Shown here: in pieces, positions 1-7,359 of the stretch
How positions within the stretch are numbered: the stretch's first letter is position 1
Layout of the letters: every line of letters starts with the position of its first letter
Assembly (NCBI GenBank): GCA_023665555.1
Contig: JAMPDR010000022.1
Coordinates: 1-35,621, forward strand
From: Ruminococcus sp.
Lineage (GTDB): Bacteria > Bacillota > Clostridia > Oscillospirales > Acutalibacteraceae
Direction of reading: 5' to 3'
Length of the DNA: 35,621 nucleotides
Made by a program: the position numbers and the translations under genes
The notes under the pieces: model-generated
Database searches by the model: none
What the model saw: only the letters and a program-made list of their open reading frames with translations
Told to the model about the DNA's origin: nothing

Positions 1-29
1 TTTTGCGTACGTCAGAGTTTCTTTTTGGT

Positions 30-55
30 TACTTTTTCTGAACGCAGAAAAAGTA
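30..55. repeat. Short perfect inverted repeat (hairpin)
   Basis: An 11-bp perfect inverted repeat (TACTTTTTCTG at 30-40 and its complement at 45-55, loop AACG) lies at the left edge. A second weak stem, CCTGC at 56-60 with GCAGG at 76-80, follows at once. There is no T-run at its 3' side, so it is not a clear plus-strand terminator. It could end an unseen gene to the left or be a dispersed palindrome. The rest of 1-494 holds the repeat element at 80-295 and an AT-rich stretch without a confident promoter. Confidence 0.45.
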
Positions 56-79
56 CCTGCCCGTCAGCACTACGTGCAG

Positions 80-295
80 GTAATAGGTAAGAAGTAATAA
101 TGAATAGGTGCGGTCGCGAATGAGATTGCAACAATATGAAGTTTTTCATCCGCGGAGAAAAGAAACGTTTTAACAGTATTAAAAATCAAAATCTATAAAT
201 TTATCAGCTACGGCATTTCGCGGATATAATTTTAAAATATACTACTGCCTTCCCCGCGACCATACCTCTTCACTATGCCTTATTACCTATTACTT
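80..295. repeat. MITE-like inverted-repeat element, copy A
   Basis: The two ends form an imperfect terminal inverted repeat of about 38 bp. The left end (about 80-117) and the reverse complement of the right end (about 256-295) share TAATAGGTAA and end inward in GGTCGCG. The interior has no ORF. It shares an ATCTATAAAT core and a GCGG-rich inner border with the element at 2504-2722, so both belong to one family of about 215-220 bp non-coding elements. It lies just upstream of mreB. Confidence 0.6.
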
Positions 296-494
296 CAACT
301 TAATTCTGCGGACTCAATCTATTGATATCCGATAACTTTACACGCATCATTCTCAAATTCTAAAATAATAATCTTAAAATTTTTAAAATGGTATTGAGTA
401 AATGCGGCGATTAGGATATAATAATATATCTATAAATATTTTTATATCAATTTATCAAATTAATAGATTATATACTGCCGAAAGGAGTAAGGTA

Positions 495-1505
495 ATGTTA
501 TTTTCACAGGATATCGGAATCGACCTCGGTACTGCCAATACACTTGTTTTTGTTAAAAATAAAGGCATCGTTATAAGAGAGCCGTCGGTCGTTGCAATCA
601 ATGTCAGCGCAAGACCTGCCAAGGTTATCGCTGTCGGAACAGAGGCAAGGGAGATGATCGGCAGAACTCCCGGTTCAATCACTGCAATGCGTCCGCTTAA
701 GGATGGTGTTATTGCTGACTTTGATATTACAGCTGAAATGCTGAAAAAGTTTATACAAAAGGCTATGGGCGGTTCATTTTTCGCCAAGGCAAGAGTTGTT
801 ATCTGCATACCGTCAGGTGTTACTGAGGTTGAACGAAGAAATGTTCACGATGTTGCAATCGAAGCAGGCGCAAAATATGTAAGTCTTATTGAAGAACCTA
901 TGGCTGCCGCAATCGGTGCAGGTTTACCGGTCGGCGAAGCAATGGGCAGTATGGTTGTTGACATTGGCGGCGGCACAAGCGAAGTCGCTGTTATCTCATT
1001 GGGCGATATAGTAACTTCACGTTCAATCAGAGTTGCAGGCGATACCTTCGACAGTTCCATTTCACAGTATATCAAAAAGAAGTACAATCTTCTTATCGGT
1101 GACCGCACGGCTGAGGATATCAAAATTAAAATCGGCTCTGCCACAGAGTATGACGGAGAGGGTAAAATGGAGGTCAAAGGACGTAACCTTGTTGACGGAC
1201 TTCCGCTTAATATCACCATAACATCCGAAGAAATTCGCGAGGCGCTCTCAGACCCGGTTAATCAAATCCTTGACACGATTCGTGCCACACTTGAAAAAAC
1301 ACCACCTGAGTTGTCAGCCGATATTATCGACCAAGGTATCATGCTCACGGGCGGCGGCGCATTGCTCAGAGGTTTGGACAAACTTATTGCAAGCGAAACG
1401 GGTATGCCGGTCAATGTTGCGGATAATCCTCTTGACTGTGTTGTTGACGGAACGGGAATTTATCTTGAATCGGATGTATTGGGTGCTATTGGCAAAAGAT
1501 TTTAA
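495..1505 (+). CDS. mreB: Rod shape-determining protein MreB (actin homologue)
   Basis: MreB is the bacterial actin that forms membrane-bound filaments guiding the elongation machinery (MreC, MreD, PBP2, RodA). The 336-residue product has the usual length. It begins with the phosphate-1 motif GIDLGTANT (about residues 8-16), and phosphate-2 [10 protein letters not shown] lies near 154-163. The adenosine motif [12 protein letters not shown] is near the C terminus. An in-frame ATG exists at 402, but the ATG at 495 is preferred. It has AAAGGAG at 481-487 with good spacing, and the family begins with this [10 protein letters not shown]-like sequence, whereas the 31 extra residues look like translated AT-rich leader. 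It is first in the mreBCD-mrdA cluster. Identification is secure. Confidence 0.97.
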   Translation: MLFSQDIGIDLGTANTLVFVKNKGIVIREPSVVAINVSARPAKVIAVGTEAREMIGRTPGSITAMRPLKDGVIADFDITAEMLKKFIQKAMGGSFFAKARVVICIPSGVTEVERRNVHDVAIEAGAKYVSLIEEPMAAAIGAGLPVGEAMGSMVVDIGGGTSEVAVISLGDIVTSRSIRVAGDTFDSSISQYIKKKYNLLIGDRTAEDIKIKIGSATEYDGEGKMEVKGRNLVDGLPLNITITSEEIREALSDPVNQILDTIRATLEKTPPELSADIIDQGIMLTGGGALLRGLDKLIASETGMPVNVADNPLDCVVDGTGIYLESDVLGAIGKRF

Positions 1506-1609
1506 GAGATGTTAAAGTTGTTTTGCTAATGTTATTGCAGGCTGACTGCATGAGATTTTTGCAGCAGTTATTACAGTATCGGATTTTGTAAGAATTGAAA
1601 GGAAACGCT

Positions 1610-2470
1610 ATGCGGCGATTTATAAAAAGTATACAGTTTCGAGTGTTTGTTTTTGTTTTGTGTGCGTTGCTTGTCGGCACGATAATTGCGGTTGCAACGG
1701 AAAATTCTGTTTCACCTGCGTCAGCAGTTGTTGGAACGGTGTTCAGTCCGTTGCAGAAAGTGACAGGTAAAATTTCTGAGAAACTTTCGTGGTTTTCATC
1801 AAGTTTTGCTTCGGCAGGAACATATAAAAACGAAAATGACAGACTGAAAGAAAAAATAGCTGAATATGAAAATCAGCTTGCAGATTACAATGAGATCAAA
1901 CATAAAATCTCTTCATATGAAACTATGCTCGGTGTTAAACAGGACAACCCCGACTTTGAACTTGAACCGGCAAATATCATCGGTACAGACGCGGCTGATG
2001 CATTTTCATCGCTGATTATTGACAAGGGTTCCGGTGACGGTGTGAGTGTGAACGACCCTGTGGTTTACGGCAACTATCTTGTTGGTGTTGTCAGAAAGGT
2101 CAACGAGTCATACAGCATTGTTGAAACCATTCTCAATCCTGCTGTTAATATCAGTGCCATTGAAAGCAAAACAAGAGAAACGGCTTATGTCACAACGAAC
2201 ACCGCACAGTCCTCGGCAGGAAAATGTATTCTTGCCGGACTTGAGAGAAGCACATCAGTTTCACCGGGAGGAATCGTCATGACTTCGGGCATCGGCGGAA
2301 TTTATCCCAAGGGGCTTATTATCGGAACAGTGTCGCAGGTTTGTCAGAGCGAATATGATATTTCAAGCTATGCGGTTATCAATCCCGGCGCAGATGTCAA
2401 TTCAGTTGAAGATGTGTTCATCATAACATCATTCAAAGGTCAAGGCATTGAAGAGATTGCCGGTAACTGA
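1610..2470 (+). CDS. mreC: Rod shape-determining protein MreC
   Basis: MreC is a bitopic membrane protein that links the MreB filament to periplasmic-side wall synthesis and activates PBP2. The 286-residue product has a short basic N terminus, one membrane segment (about residues 8-29), a coiled coil (about 70-105, rich in E, K, N and L), and then the paired beta-barrel domains with Gly/Val-rich turns such as DKGSGDGVSVNDPVVYG. The ATG at 1610 is chosen over an upstream TTG at 1595 because GAAAGGA sits at 1597-1603. The gene is 104 bp after mreB. An inverted-repeat element separates it from mreD. Confidence 0.95.
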   Translation: MRRFIKSIQFRVFVFVLCALLVGTIIAVATENSVSPASAVVGTVFSPLQKVTGKISEKLSWFSSSFASAGTYKNENDRLKEKIAEYENQLADYNEIKHKISSYETMLGVKQDNPDFELEPANIIGTDAADAFSSLIIDKGSGDGVSVNDPVVYGNYLVGVVRKVNESYSIVETILNPAVNISAIESKTRETAYVTTNTAQSSAGKCILAGLERSTSVSPGGIVMTSGIGGIYPKGLIIGTVSQVCQSEYDISSYAVINPGADVNSVEDVFIITSFKGQGIEEIAGN

Positions 2471-2503
2471 TAAAAGTGAAGAAGTGAATTAACGGAAGCG
2501 TAC

Positions 2504-2722
2504 ATAATGAGGAATTAGGAGTGAGGAGTTTCGGTCGCGGAGAAAATAGCAATAATTTTTAATTATTCAACTGCGGAAAATAATGGGTTGTTTCGGTTAA
2601 AATTTATTATAATAACAATCTATAAATAGTTACTATCTATCTTTGCGGGTTAAAAGCTAACAGTAACCGATTATTTCCCCGCAACCTTCGTTCCTAACTC
2701 CTCACTCCTAATTCCTCATTAT
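2504..2722. repeat. MITE-like element with perfect 27-bp terminal inverted repeats, copy B
   Basis: Positions 2504-2530 and 2696-2722 are exact reverse complements over 27 bases (built of GGAATTAGGAGTGAGGAG-like purine runs). Inside them are weaker inverted matches (GGTCGCGGAGAAAA at left, TTTCCCCGCAACC at right). The 219-bp element has no ORF and shares an ATCTATAAAT core with the element at 80-295. It fills the mreC-mreD gap, so it would be transcribed as a long hairpin if the cluster is one mRNA. No clear target-site duplication was seen. Confidence 0.75.
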
Positions 2723-2752
2723 TAATATATGTCATAAAAGAAGGTGAAAACG

Positions 2753-3289
2753 GTGAGATTCTCAACCAACAGGAATATTTACATAAAAAGATTGATTTTC
2801 GCCGTTTTGTTTGTCATAACGGCTGCGGTTCAGCATACGGGCGGTTTGCTGCCTGTTATAGGTTCAGCGCATGCGATGCTGCTCATTCCGCTGACGGTGA
2901 GCGTTGCAATGTTTGAGCAAAGTGTTGCGGCTCTTATTTTCGGTGTGTTTGCAGGCTTTTTGTGGGATATGGCAAGCGTCAATGCTGACGGATATTTTGC
3001 AGTATTTCTTGCGGTGACCGGCTTTACGGTGTCGCTTTTGATGAGTTTTGTGATGCGCAATAATTTTCTCTGTGCTTGCCTTGTGAGCGCAACAGCGTCG
3101 ATCTTGTGCAATGTCGGATATTGGCTGTTTTTCATAGTCATCAGGGGTTATGACTCGCCGATTTACTTGCTTATGAATTATTATCTGCCGTCTGCAATTT
3201 ACACGGCAGTACTTATACCGATTTATTATTTTCTCATACGAGGTATTTCAAATCTTATGAAACCCGAAAAGCAAAGGGTGAACTATTAG
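2753..3289 (+). CDS. mreD: Rod shape-determining protein MreD
   Basis: MreD is a small polytopic membrane protein of the elongasome. The product (178 residues from this start) is very hydrophobic with about five membrane segments: IYIKRLIFAVLFVITAAV near the N terminus, then HAMLLIPLTVSVAMF, LIFGVFAGFLWDMAS, VTGFTVSLLMSFVM and a C-terminal pair. The FGVFAGFLWD motif is typical of the family. Two GTG starts are possible, at 2744 and 2753. The AGAAGG at 2739-2744 touches the first but lies 8 bases from the second, so 2753 is preferred. Position between mreC and the PBP gene supports the call. Confidence 0.88.
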   Translation: MRFSTNRNIYIKRLIFAVLFVITAAVQHTGGLLPVIGSAHAMLLIPLTVSVAMFEQSVAALIFGVFAGFLWDMASVNADGYFAVFLAVTGFTVSLLMSFVMRNNFLCACLVSATASILCNVGYWLFFIVIRGYDSPIYLLMNYYLPSAIYTAVLIPIYYFLIRGISNLMKPEKQRVNY

Positions 3290-3299
3290 ATTACGGGTT

Positions 3300-3326
3300 G
3301 TATTGTCGTGCGAAGCACGACAATAC
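3300..3326 (+). other. Strong hairpin between mreD and mrdA
   Basis: A 12-bp perfect stem (GTATTGTCGTGC at 3300-3311 and its complement at 3315-3326, loop GAA) sits in the 65-bp gap. Only five T follow, after an ACAATAG interruption, so it is a weak terminator at best. It may tune expression or mRNA stability between mreD and the PBP gene. Confidence 0.5.
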
Positions 3327-3354
3327 ACAATAGTTTTTAGAAAGGGGCGGTAAA

Positions 3355-5385
3355 ATGAAAGGGCAGAATGTTATTAAAAGACGCGGCAGAATTATTATGC
3401 TTGTTATTGCCGCTGTTTTCTTTTTGTTTCTTGCCAATTTGTTCAGAGTTCAGATTTTTGAAGCTGATGATATTGAAGACGCGGCATATTCAACCGTTGA
3501 CGTTGAAGTGGACGCGCTCAGAGGTGAGATTTTCGACAGAAACGGAAATCCGCTCGTTGTTAACAAGCAGATCAACACGATCGTGTTTAACTATCAGGTT
3601 TTTCCGAAAGGATCAGAGCCTGAAAAGAGAAATAAGGTTATTGTTGAACTTATCAAACTTTTTGACCGCTATAAACTGGAATGGAACGATAGTCTGCCGA
3701 TAATATATAAAAACGGAAAGCTGAAATTTGATTCTGAAAAAGAGGCGGAGATAAGCTATCTTAAATCAAGTGCATTTCTGAATCTTGAATATTATGCCGA
3801 TGTTCAAAACTGTTTTGATGCACTTGTTGAAAGATATTCTCTTGAAGATTACACTGTGAAACAGGCAAGGGATATCGCCTCAGTTTACTATTCAATGAGA
3901 AAGAACGGCTTTAATTCAAGCACTCAATATGTTTTTGCAACTGACGTTTCAGACGATGTTGTTGCCGCAATCAAGGAGAACAGTAAACTTTATGTGGGTG
4001 TTGATGTTCAGGTGCAGGCAACACGTGAATACACAGACGGAACAATTGCACCGCATCTTCTCGGTATCGTGGGTGCGCTCAGTTCTGATGAATATCAGGA
4101 AAAAAAGGATGAAGGTTATTCTCTCAACAGTGTTATCGGTAAAAGCGGAATTGAATATACCATGGAGAAAGAGTTAAAAGGTACTCCCGGTATTAAGCGG
4201 ATAACAACTGATTCGTCAGGCAATGTTGAAGAAGAATATATCAAAAATCCTGTTGCAGGTGACAATATTATTCTGACAATTGACAAAGATTTGCAGAAAG
4301 TATCCCAGGATTCGCTTGAGAAATTGATTAAAGAACAGCACTCAACAAGAGATGCCGTAACATCGGGCGCTGTTGTTGTTATGGATACGAGAAGCAATGA
4401 GATACTTGCATGTGCAAGCTATCCGACATATGACATCTCAAAATATAATGAGCAGTCGGCAAAGCTTAATGCTGATGTGACAAAGCCACTGTGGAACAGA
4501 GCACTCAGAAGTACATATACACCCGGTTCAACAATCAAACCTGCGGTTGCAATGGCAGGCCTTGAAGAGAGTGTTATTGATTCCTCAACGCTGATTGACT
4601 GCCGGGGAAGGTATACATATTATGAGGACTATCAACCCGGATGCACAAGTATCCACCGCAATCAAAATGTTGTTAACGCACTTTTCAACAGCTGCAATAT
4701 ATTCTTCTATGAAACATCGCGTCTTTTGGGCATTGAAAAACTCAATAACTATTTCACGATGTTCGGACTCGGAGAAAAAACAGGGGTTGAACTTGTTGAA
4801 AATGAGGGCACGGTTGACTCAGTAGACCTGCGAACACAGAAAGGTGAAATTTGGACTCCAGGTCTTACCATCCAGGCAGGTATCGGACACGGTGACAACC
4901 AGTTTACACCTGTTCAGCTTTGCTCATATGTTTCAACCATCGCCAATAAAGGTGTAAGATACAAGGCGCATTTCATCAAGTCGGTAAAATCTTATGATTA
5001 TTCCGAAACCAAAATGGAAGCAGAAACACAGATACTTTCAAAAGCAAACTTCAAAGATGAAAACTGGAAGCTTGTTCATCAGGGTATGCTTCTTGTGGGA
5101 ACAAAGAGTTATGCTGATTTCAGCAAAGTACCCGTTCAAGTTGCTGCTAAAACAGGTACAACAACTATTGAGAAAATAATCAACGGCAAAAAGGTGGATA
5201 CGTATAACGGACTCATTCTGACCTTTGCGCCATATGAAAATCCCGAAATTGCAATTGCGGTTGTTATCGAGGGCGCCGGCAGTGGTGGTTCAACTGCACC
5301 TGTTGCTTCAGCAATTATGGAATATTATTTTTCATCTAACGAATATAAAGATACGGTACAAAAAGAGGGTACACTTCTTAAATGA
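3355..5385 (+). CDS. mrdA: Penicillin-binding protein 2 (class B transpeptidase, elongasome)
   Basis: Class B PBP that cross-links peptidoglycan during side-wall growth, working with a RodA-type glycosyltransferase. The 676-residue product has one N-terminal membrane anchor (about 13-32), a PBP-dimerisation domain that starts near the conserved RGEIFDRNG, and a C-terminal transpeptidase domain. The three active-site motifs are visible: STIK with catalytic Ser392, SCN at 446-448 and KTG at 599-601. AAAGGGGCGG at 3341-3350 precedes the ATG. It follows mreD as in many Firmicutes. No rodA is seen in the window, so the partner must be elsewhere. Confidence 0.95.
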   Translation: MKGQNVIKRRGRIIMLVIAAVFFLFLANLFRVQIFEADDIEDAAYSTVDVEVDALRGEIFDRNGNPLVVNKQINTIVFNYQVFPKGSEPEKRNKVIVELIKLFDRYKLEWNDSLPIIYKNGKLKFDSEKEAEISYLKSSAFLNLEYYADVQNCFDALVERYSLEDYTVKQARDIASVYYSMRKNGFNSSTQYVFATDVSDDVVAAIKENSKLYVGVDVQVQATREYTDGTIAPHLLGIVGALSSDEYQEKKDEGYSLNSVIGKSGIEYTMEKELKGTPGIKRITTDSSGNVEEEYIKNPVAGDNIILTIDKDLQKVSQDSLEKLIKEQHSTRDAVTSGAVVVMDTRSNEILACASYPTYDISKYNEQSAKLNADVTKPLWNRALRSTYTPGSTIKPAVAMAGLEESVIDSSTLIDCRGRYTYYEDYQPGCTSIHRNQNVVNALFNSCNIFFYETSRLLGIEKLNNYFTMFGLGEKTGVELVENEGTVDSVDLRTQKGEIWTPGLTIQAGIGHGDNQFTPVQLCSYVSTIANKGVRYKAHFIKSVKSYDYSETKMEAETQILSKANFKDENWKLVHQGMLLVGTKSYADFSKVPVQVAAKTGTTTIEKIINGKKVDTYNGLILTFAPYENPEIAIAVVIEGAGSGGSTAPVASAIMEYYFSSNEYKDTVQKEGTLLK

Positions 5386-5425
5386 TACTGATATCTGAAC
5401 TAAAGCGGAGAGGAGATTTTCTTAA

Positions 5426-6145
5426 ATGGCAGAAAAAATAGTTATCGCCTCCGGAAAAGGCGGTGTAGGCAAAACCTCGCTTACAATCGGCATGGCAAAA
5501 GCGCTTGCTGATTCTGGCGAAAAGGTTCTGATTATCGACTGCGACACTCTTCGCAGTGTTGACATTGTTGTCGGAGCAGGTGAGAATATACTGTATGATT
5601 TTGGAGATATCATGCTTGGCAGGTGCAAAATCAACGATGCGATTTACAAGGCTGGGGATATATCTCTTATAACCTGTCCGCGGAATTTTCGCGGAGTAAC
5701 GATCAAAAAAATGAGGATACTGCTTGCTTTGCTCGACCCGAAATTTGATTACATATTACTTGATTCCCCTGCGGGAACAGACCTAGGTTTTGTGCTTGCA
5801 TGTATAGCGGCAGACAGAGGTCTTGTTGTGTCAACACCTGATGCAGTTTGTGTCAGAAGCGTATGCACTGCGGCGGATGAAATGCGTAAATACGGTATTT
5901 CAGATGTACGTCTTGTTATCAACCGAGTTATCAAAAAGGATATTTTGCGCAGTCGTTTTCTGAATCTCGACACAGTAATTGACAGAACCGAAGTACAGCT
6001 TATCGGCATCGTACCCGAAGATAAAGCGATTCGTTTTTCATCAATGGGCGGCGGCTCAATCTATCAAAAGGGCAGGCCGTCATATAAGGCTTTTAGAAAT
6101 ATTGCAGGCAGAATCAAAGGCGAAAGCATACCGCTGAAATTTTAA
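5426..6145 (+). CDS. MinD/ParA-family P-loop ATPase
   Basis: Deviant-Walker ATPase of the MinD/ParA class. The N terminus carries ASGKGGVGKTS with the signature Lys11 and P-loop Lys16; the switch region contains LLDSPAGTD, and VLIIDCDTLRS matches the usual Walker A' strand. In related Firmicutes minD lies in this position after mreBCD-PBP2, which suggests a role in placing the division site. The product is only 239 residues, shorter than typical MinD (about 260-270). It ends in GESIPLKF, without an obvious amphipathic membrane-targeting helix, and neither minC nor minE is adjacent. It starts 40 bp after mrdA with GGAGAGGAG upstream. The name MinD is therefore probable by position but not proven. 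Confidence 0.78.
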   Translation: MAEKIVIASGKGGVGKTSLTIGMAKALADSGEKVLIIDCDTLRSVDIVVGAGENILYDFGDIMLGRCKINDAIYKAGDISLITCPRNFRGVTIKKMRILLALLDPKFDYILLDSPAGTDLGFVLACIAADRGLVVSTPDAVCVRSVCTAADEMRKYGISDVRLVINRVIKKDILRSRFLNLDTVIDRTEVQLIGIVPEDKAIRFSSMGGGSIYQKGRPSYKAFRNIAGRIKGESIPLKF

Positions 6146-6325
6146 GTAATAGGTAATAAGGAATAGTGAAGAGGTATGCGGGGAAGATTGTACACACTGA
6201 AAGATATAGTCCGCATAATAAAAATAATACACAATACCGTAAGGTCGGCCACATGTGGTCGACCGAGAACTTATCCGCGACATTTAATACATATGTATAA
6301 TTATTCATTTCTTATTAATATCTTG
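6146..6325. repeat. Degenerate MITE-like element, copy C
   Basis: Positions 6148-6187 are nearly identical to the reverse complement of the right end of the element at 80-295 (AGTAATAGGTAATAAGG, one mismatch over about 34 bases). The opposite end, about 6285-6325 (CGCGAC followed by ATTATTCAT and TTCTTATTAATA), only loosely resembles the expected arm, so this copy seems decayed. A 22-bp near-palindrome centred on ACATGT at 6242-6263 lies inside. Between it and the mgsA promoter there is only AT-rich sequence. Confidence 0.5.
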
Positions 6326-6415
6326 GAAATTACTTCTTGGAAAATCCGCCGTAATTATAAAAAATGTTGATTATGTTGCATAAAAACACTTGCTTTATTT
6401 CAAGTTTTTTGCTAT

Positions 6416-6476
6416 TATAATAATAGATTACTTTTAGAAACTTTAACCACAGACTCTTTTACGAGTCTGCGGTTTT
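6416..6476 (+). promoter_or_regulatory. mgsA promoter -10 and leader hairpin
   Basis: TATAAT at 6416-6421 is a good -10; the -35 is weak (TTTATT at 6394-6399, 16-bp spacing). The leader then contains a 12-position stem with one mismatch (AACCACAGACTC at 6445-6456 and GAGTCTGCGGTT at 6463-6474) that runs into TTTT. It resembles an intrinsic terminator or attenuator, but the T-tract is short. AAGGAGG at 6498-6504 serves the downstream ATG. Confidence 0.5.
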
Positions 6477-6512
6477 AAATAACAATGAATGTGAAAGAAG
6501 GAGGAATCGGCA

Positions 6513-6917
6513 ATGAACATTGCACTTATTGCGCACGACGCAAAAAAAGAACTTATGACCCAATTTTGTATCGCATATTGCGGTACACTCAGCAAACACG
6601 ATCTTTGCGCCACAGGTACAACAGGTAAGATGGTAAGCGAAGCTACAGGTCTTAATATTATGAGATTTTTAACCGGATACCACGGCGGTGAGGAACAAAT
6701 AGCTTCCAGAATCGCCTGCAACGAAATTGATTTGCTGTTGTTTTTCAGAGATCCGCTCAATGCAAAGCCTAACGAGCCGAATGAGGCTAATCTTCTCAGG
6801 TTATGCGATGTTCATAACGTTCCGATTGCCACAAACATCGCAACAGCCGAGGCTCTTATCCATGCCCTTGAGCGCGGTGACCTCGACTGGAGATACATCG
6901 TAAATCCAAAAAATTGA
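6513..6917 (+). CDS. mgsA: Methylglyoxal synthase family protein with altered active site
   Basis: The 134-residue product is clearly of the methylglyoxal synthase family, which converts dihydroxyacetone phosphate to methylglyoxal and phosphate as a glycolytic bypass. Visible family motifs are [26 protein letters not shown] and [14 protein letters not shown]. However, compared with the E. coli enzyme as I remember it, the catalytic Asp71 in GGDQQ is Glu here (GGEEQ). His98 and Asp101 in PHDPD are Asn and Asn (PNEPN), and the substrate-loop SGPMGG is TGYHGG. Activity may therefore be lost or changed. The family often sits next to mreBCD/min genes in Clostridia. Strong AAGGAGG upstream fixes the ATG. 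Confidence 0.85.
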   Translation: MNIALIAHDAKKELMTQFCIAYCGTLSKHDLCATGTTGKMVSEATGLNIMRFLTGYHGGEEQIASRIACNEIDLLLFFRDPLNAKPNEPNEANLLRLCDVHNVPIATNIATAEALIHALERGDLDWRYIVNPKN

Positions 6918-7000
6918 CGAAAAATCTGAATAATACAATGCGCAATCTTGTACTAATCAGAACTTCCTCGGAAACTCTGATTAGTAAGTTCTGAATAGAG

Positions 7001-7253
7001 TATAATATTTTATAATACATAATAAAAGCTATGACTGAAAAGAGTAGCCTGTTTCGCCGCTCAGAGAGGGATGCGGTTTGCTGTGAGCACCCTGCGTAAA
7101 TGAAAGAGGTGAAGACATTCACGAGCTGACGAAAGTCCGTTTGCTGCGTTAAAGCTTTTAAGTGGGGCGATTCTTCGCCCAAACAGGGTGGTACCGTGGA
7201 GCGTCGCTTCATCCCTATGATGTTGTTATCAGGGATGGCGATGCTTTTATTTT
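7001..7253 (+). promoter_or_regulatory. T-box leader of hisS-aspS (with -10 TATAAT at 7001-7006)
   Basis: A tRNA-sensing T-box riboswitch. A -10 TATAAT at 7001-7006 puts the transcript start near 7013. Stem I is recognisable from the GAGAGGGATGCGG and GTGAGCACCC elements (about 7060-7093), returning to the specifier loop GAAGACATT at 7111-7119. The highly conserved T-box core AACAGGGTGGTACCG lies at 7182-7196; its GGTG(G) bulge would pair with the uncharged tRNA acceptor end and stabilise the antiterminator. The specifier reads GAC (Asp, 7114-7116); two bases downstream CAT (His, 7116-7118) is also possible. Low tRNA charging should allow read-through into hisS and aspS. Confidence 0.92.
7200..7253 (+). 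terminator. T-box intrinsic terminator
   Basis: CATCCCT at 7210-7216 pairs with AGGGATG at 7231-7237; the lower stem, 7200-7207 with 7238-7245, continues after a TT bulge. A TTTTATTTT tract follows. The 5' strand of the stem directly follows the T-box core, with which the antiterminator would compete. Confidence 0.9.
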
Positions 7254-7359
7254 AGGTAATTACGCGCAAAGCATTGCCTTGATTTGACAAATATAAACGA
7301 AAAAACAAAGTTGGCTTTATAATGAGCAGCTTAACTAATTTTAACAGGAGGTAAAATTA

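Noticed and set aside
402-494. N-terminal extension of MreB from the ATG at 402
   Set aside because: No ribosome site at 402, sequence looks like AT-rich leader, and the family begins at the ATG at 495 behind AAAGGAG.
6242-6263. Operator-like 22-bp near-palindrome centred on ACATGT
   Set aside because: It lies inside the decayed repeat element at 6146-6325, far from the mgsA promoter, and has no second copy in the window.
6951-6986. Terminator after mgsA (TACTAATCAG inverted repeat)
   Set aside because: The stem is good but no T-run follows, and an alternative stem (CAGAACTT at 6958-6965 with 6986-6993) competes; kept as a stem of unknown use upstream of the T-box promoter.
7284-7323. Second promoter before hisS (TTGACA at 7284-7289 and TATAAT at 7318-7323)
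   Set aside because: The spacing is 28 bp, far from 17, and neither hexamer has a suitable partner at the right distance.
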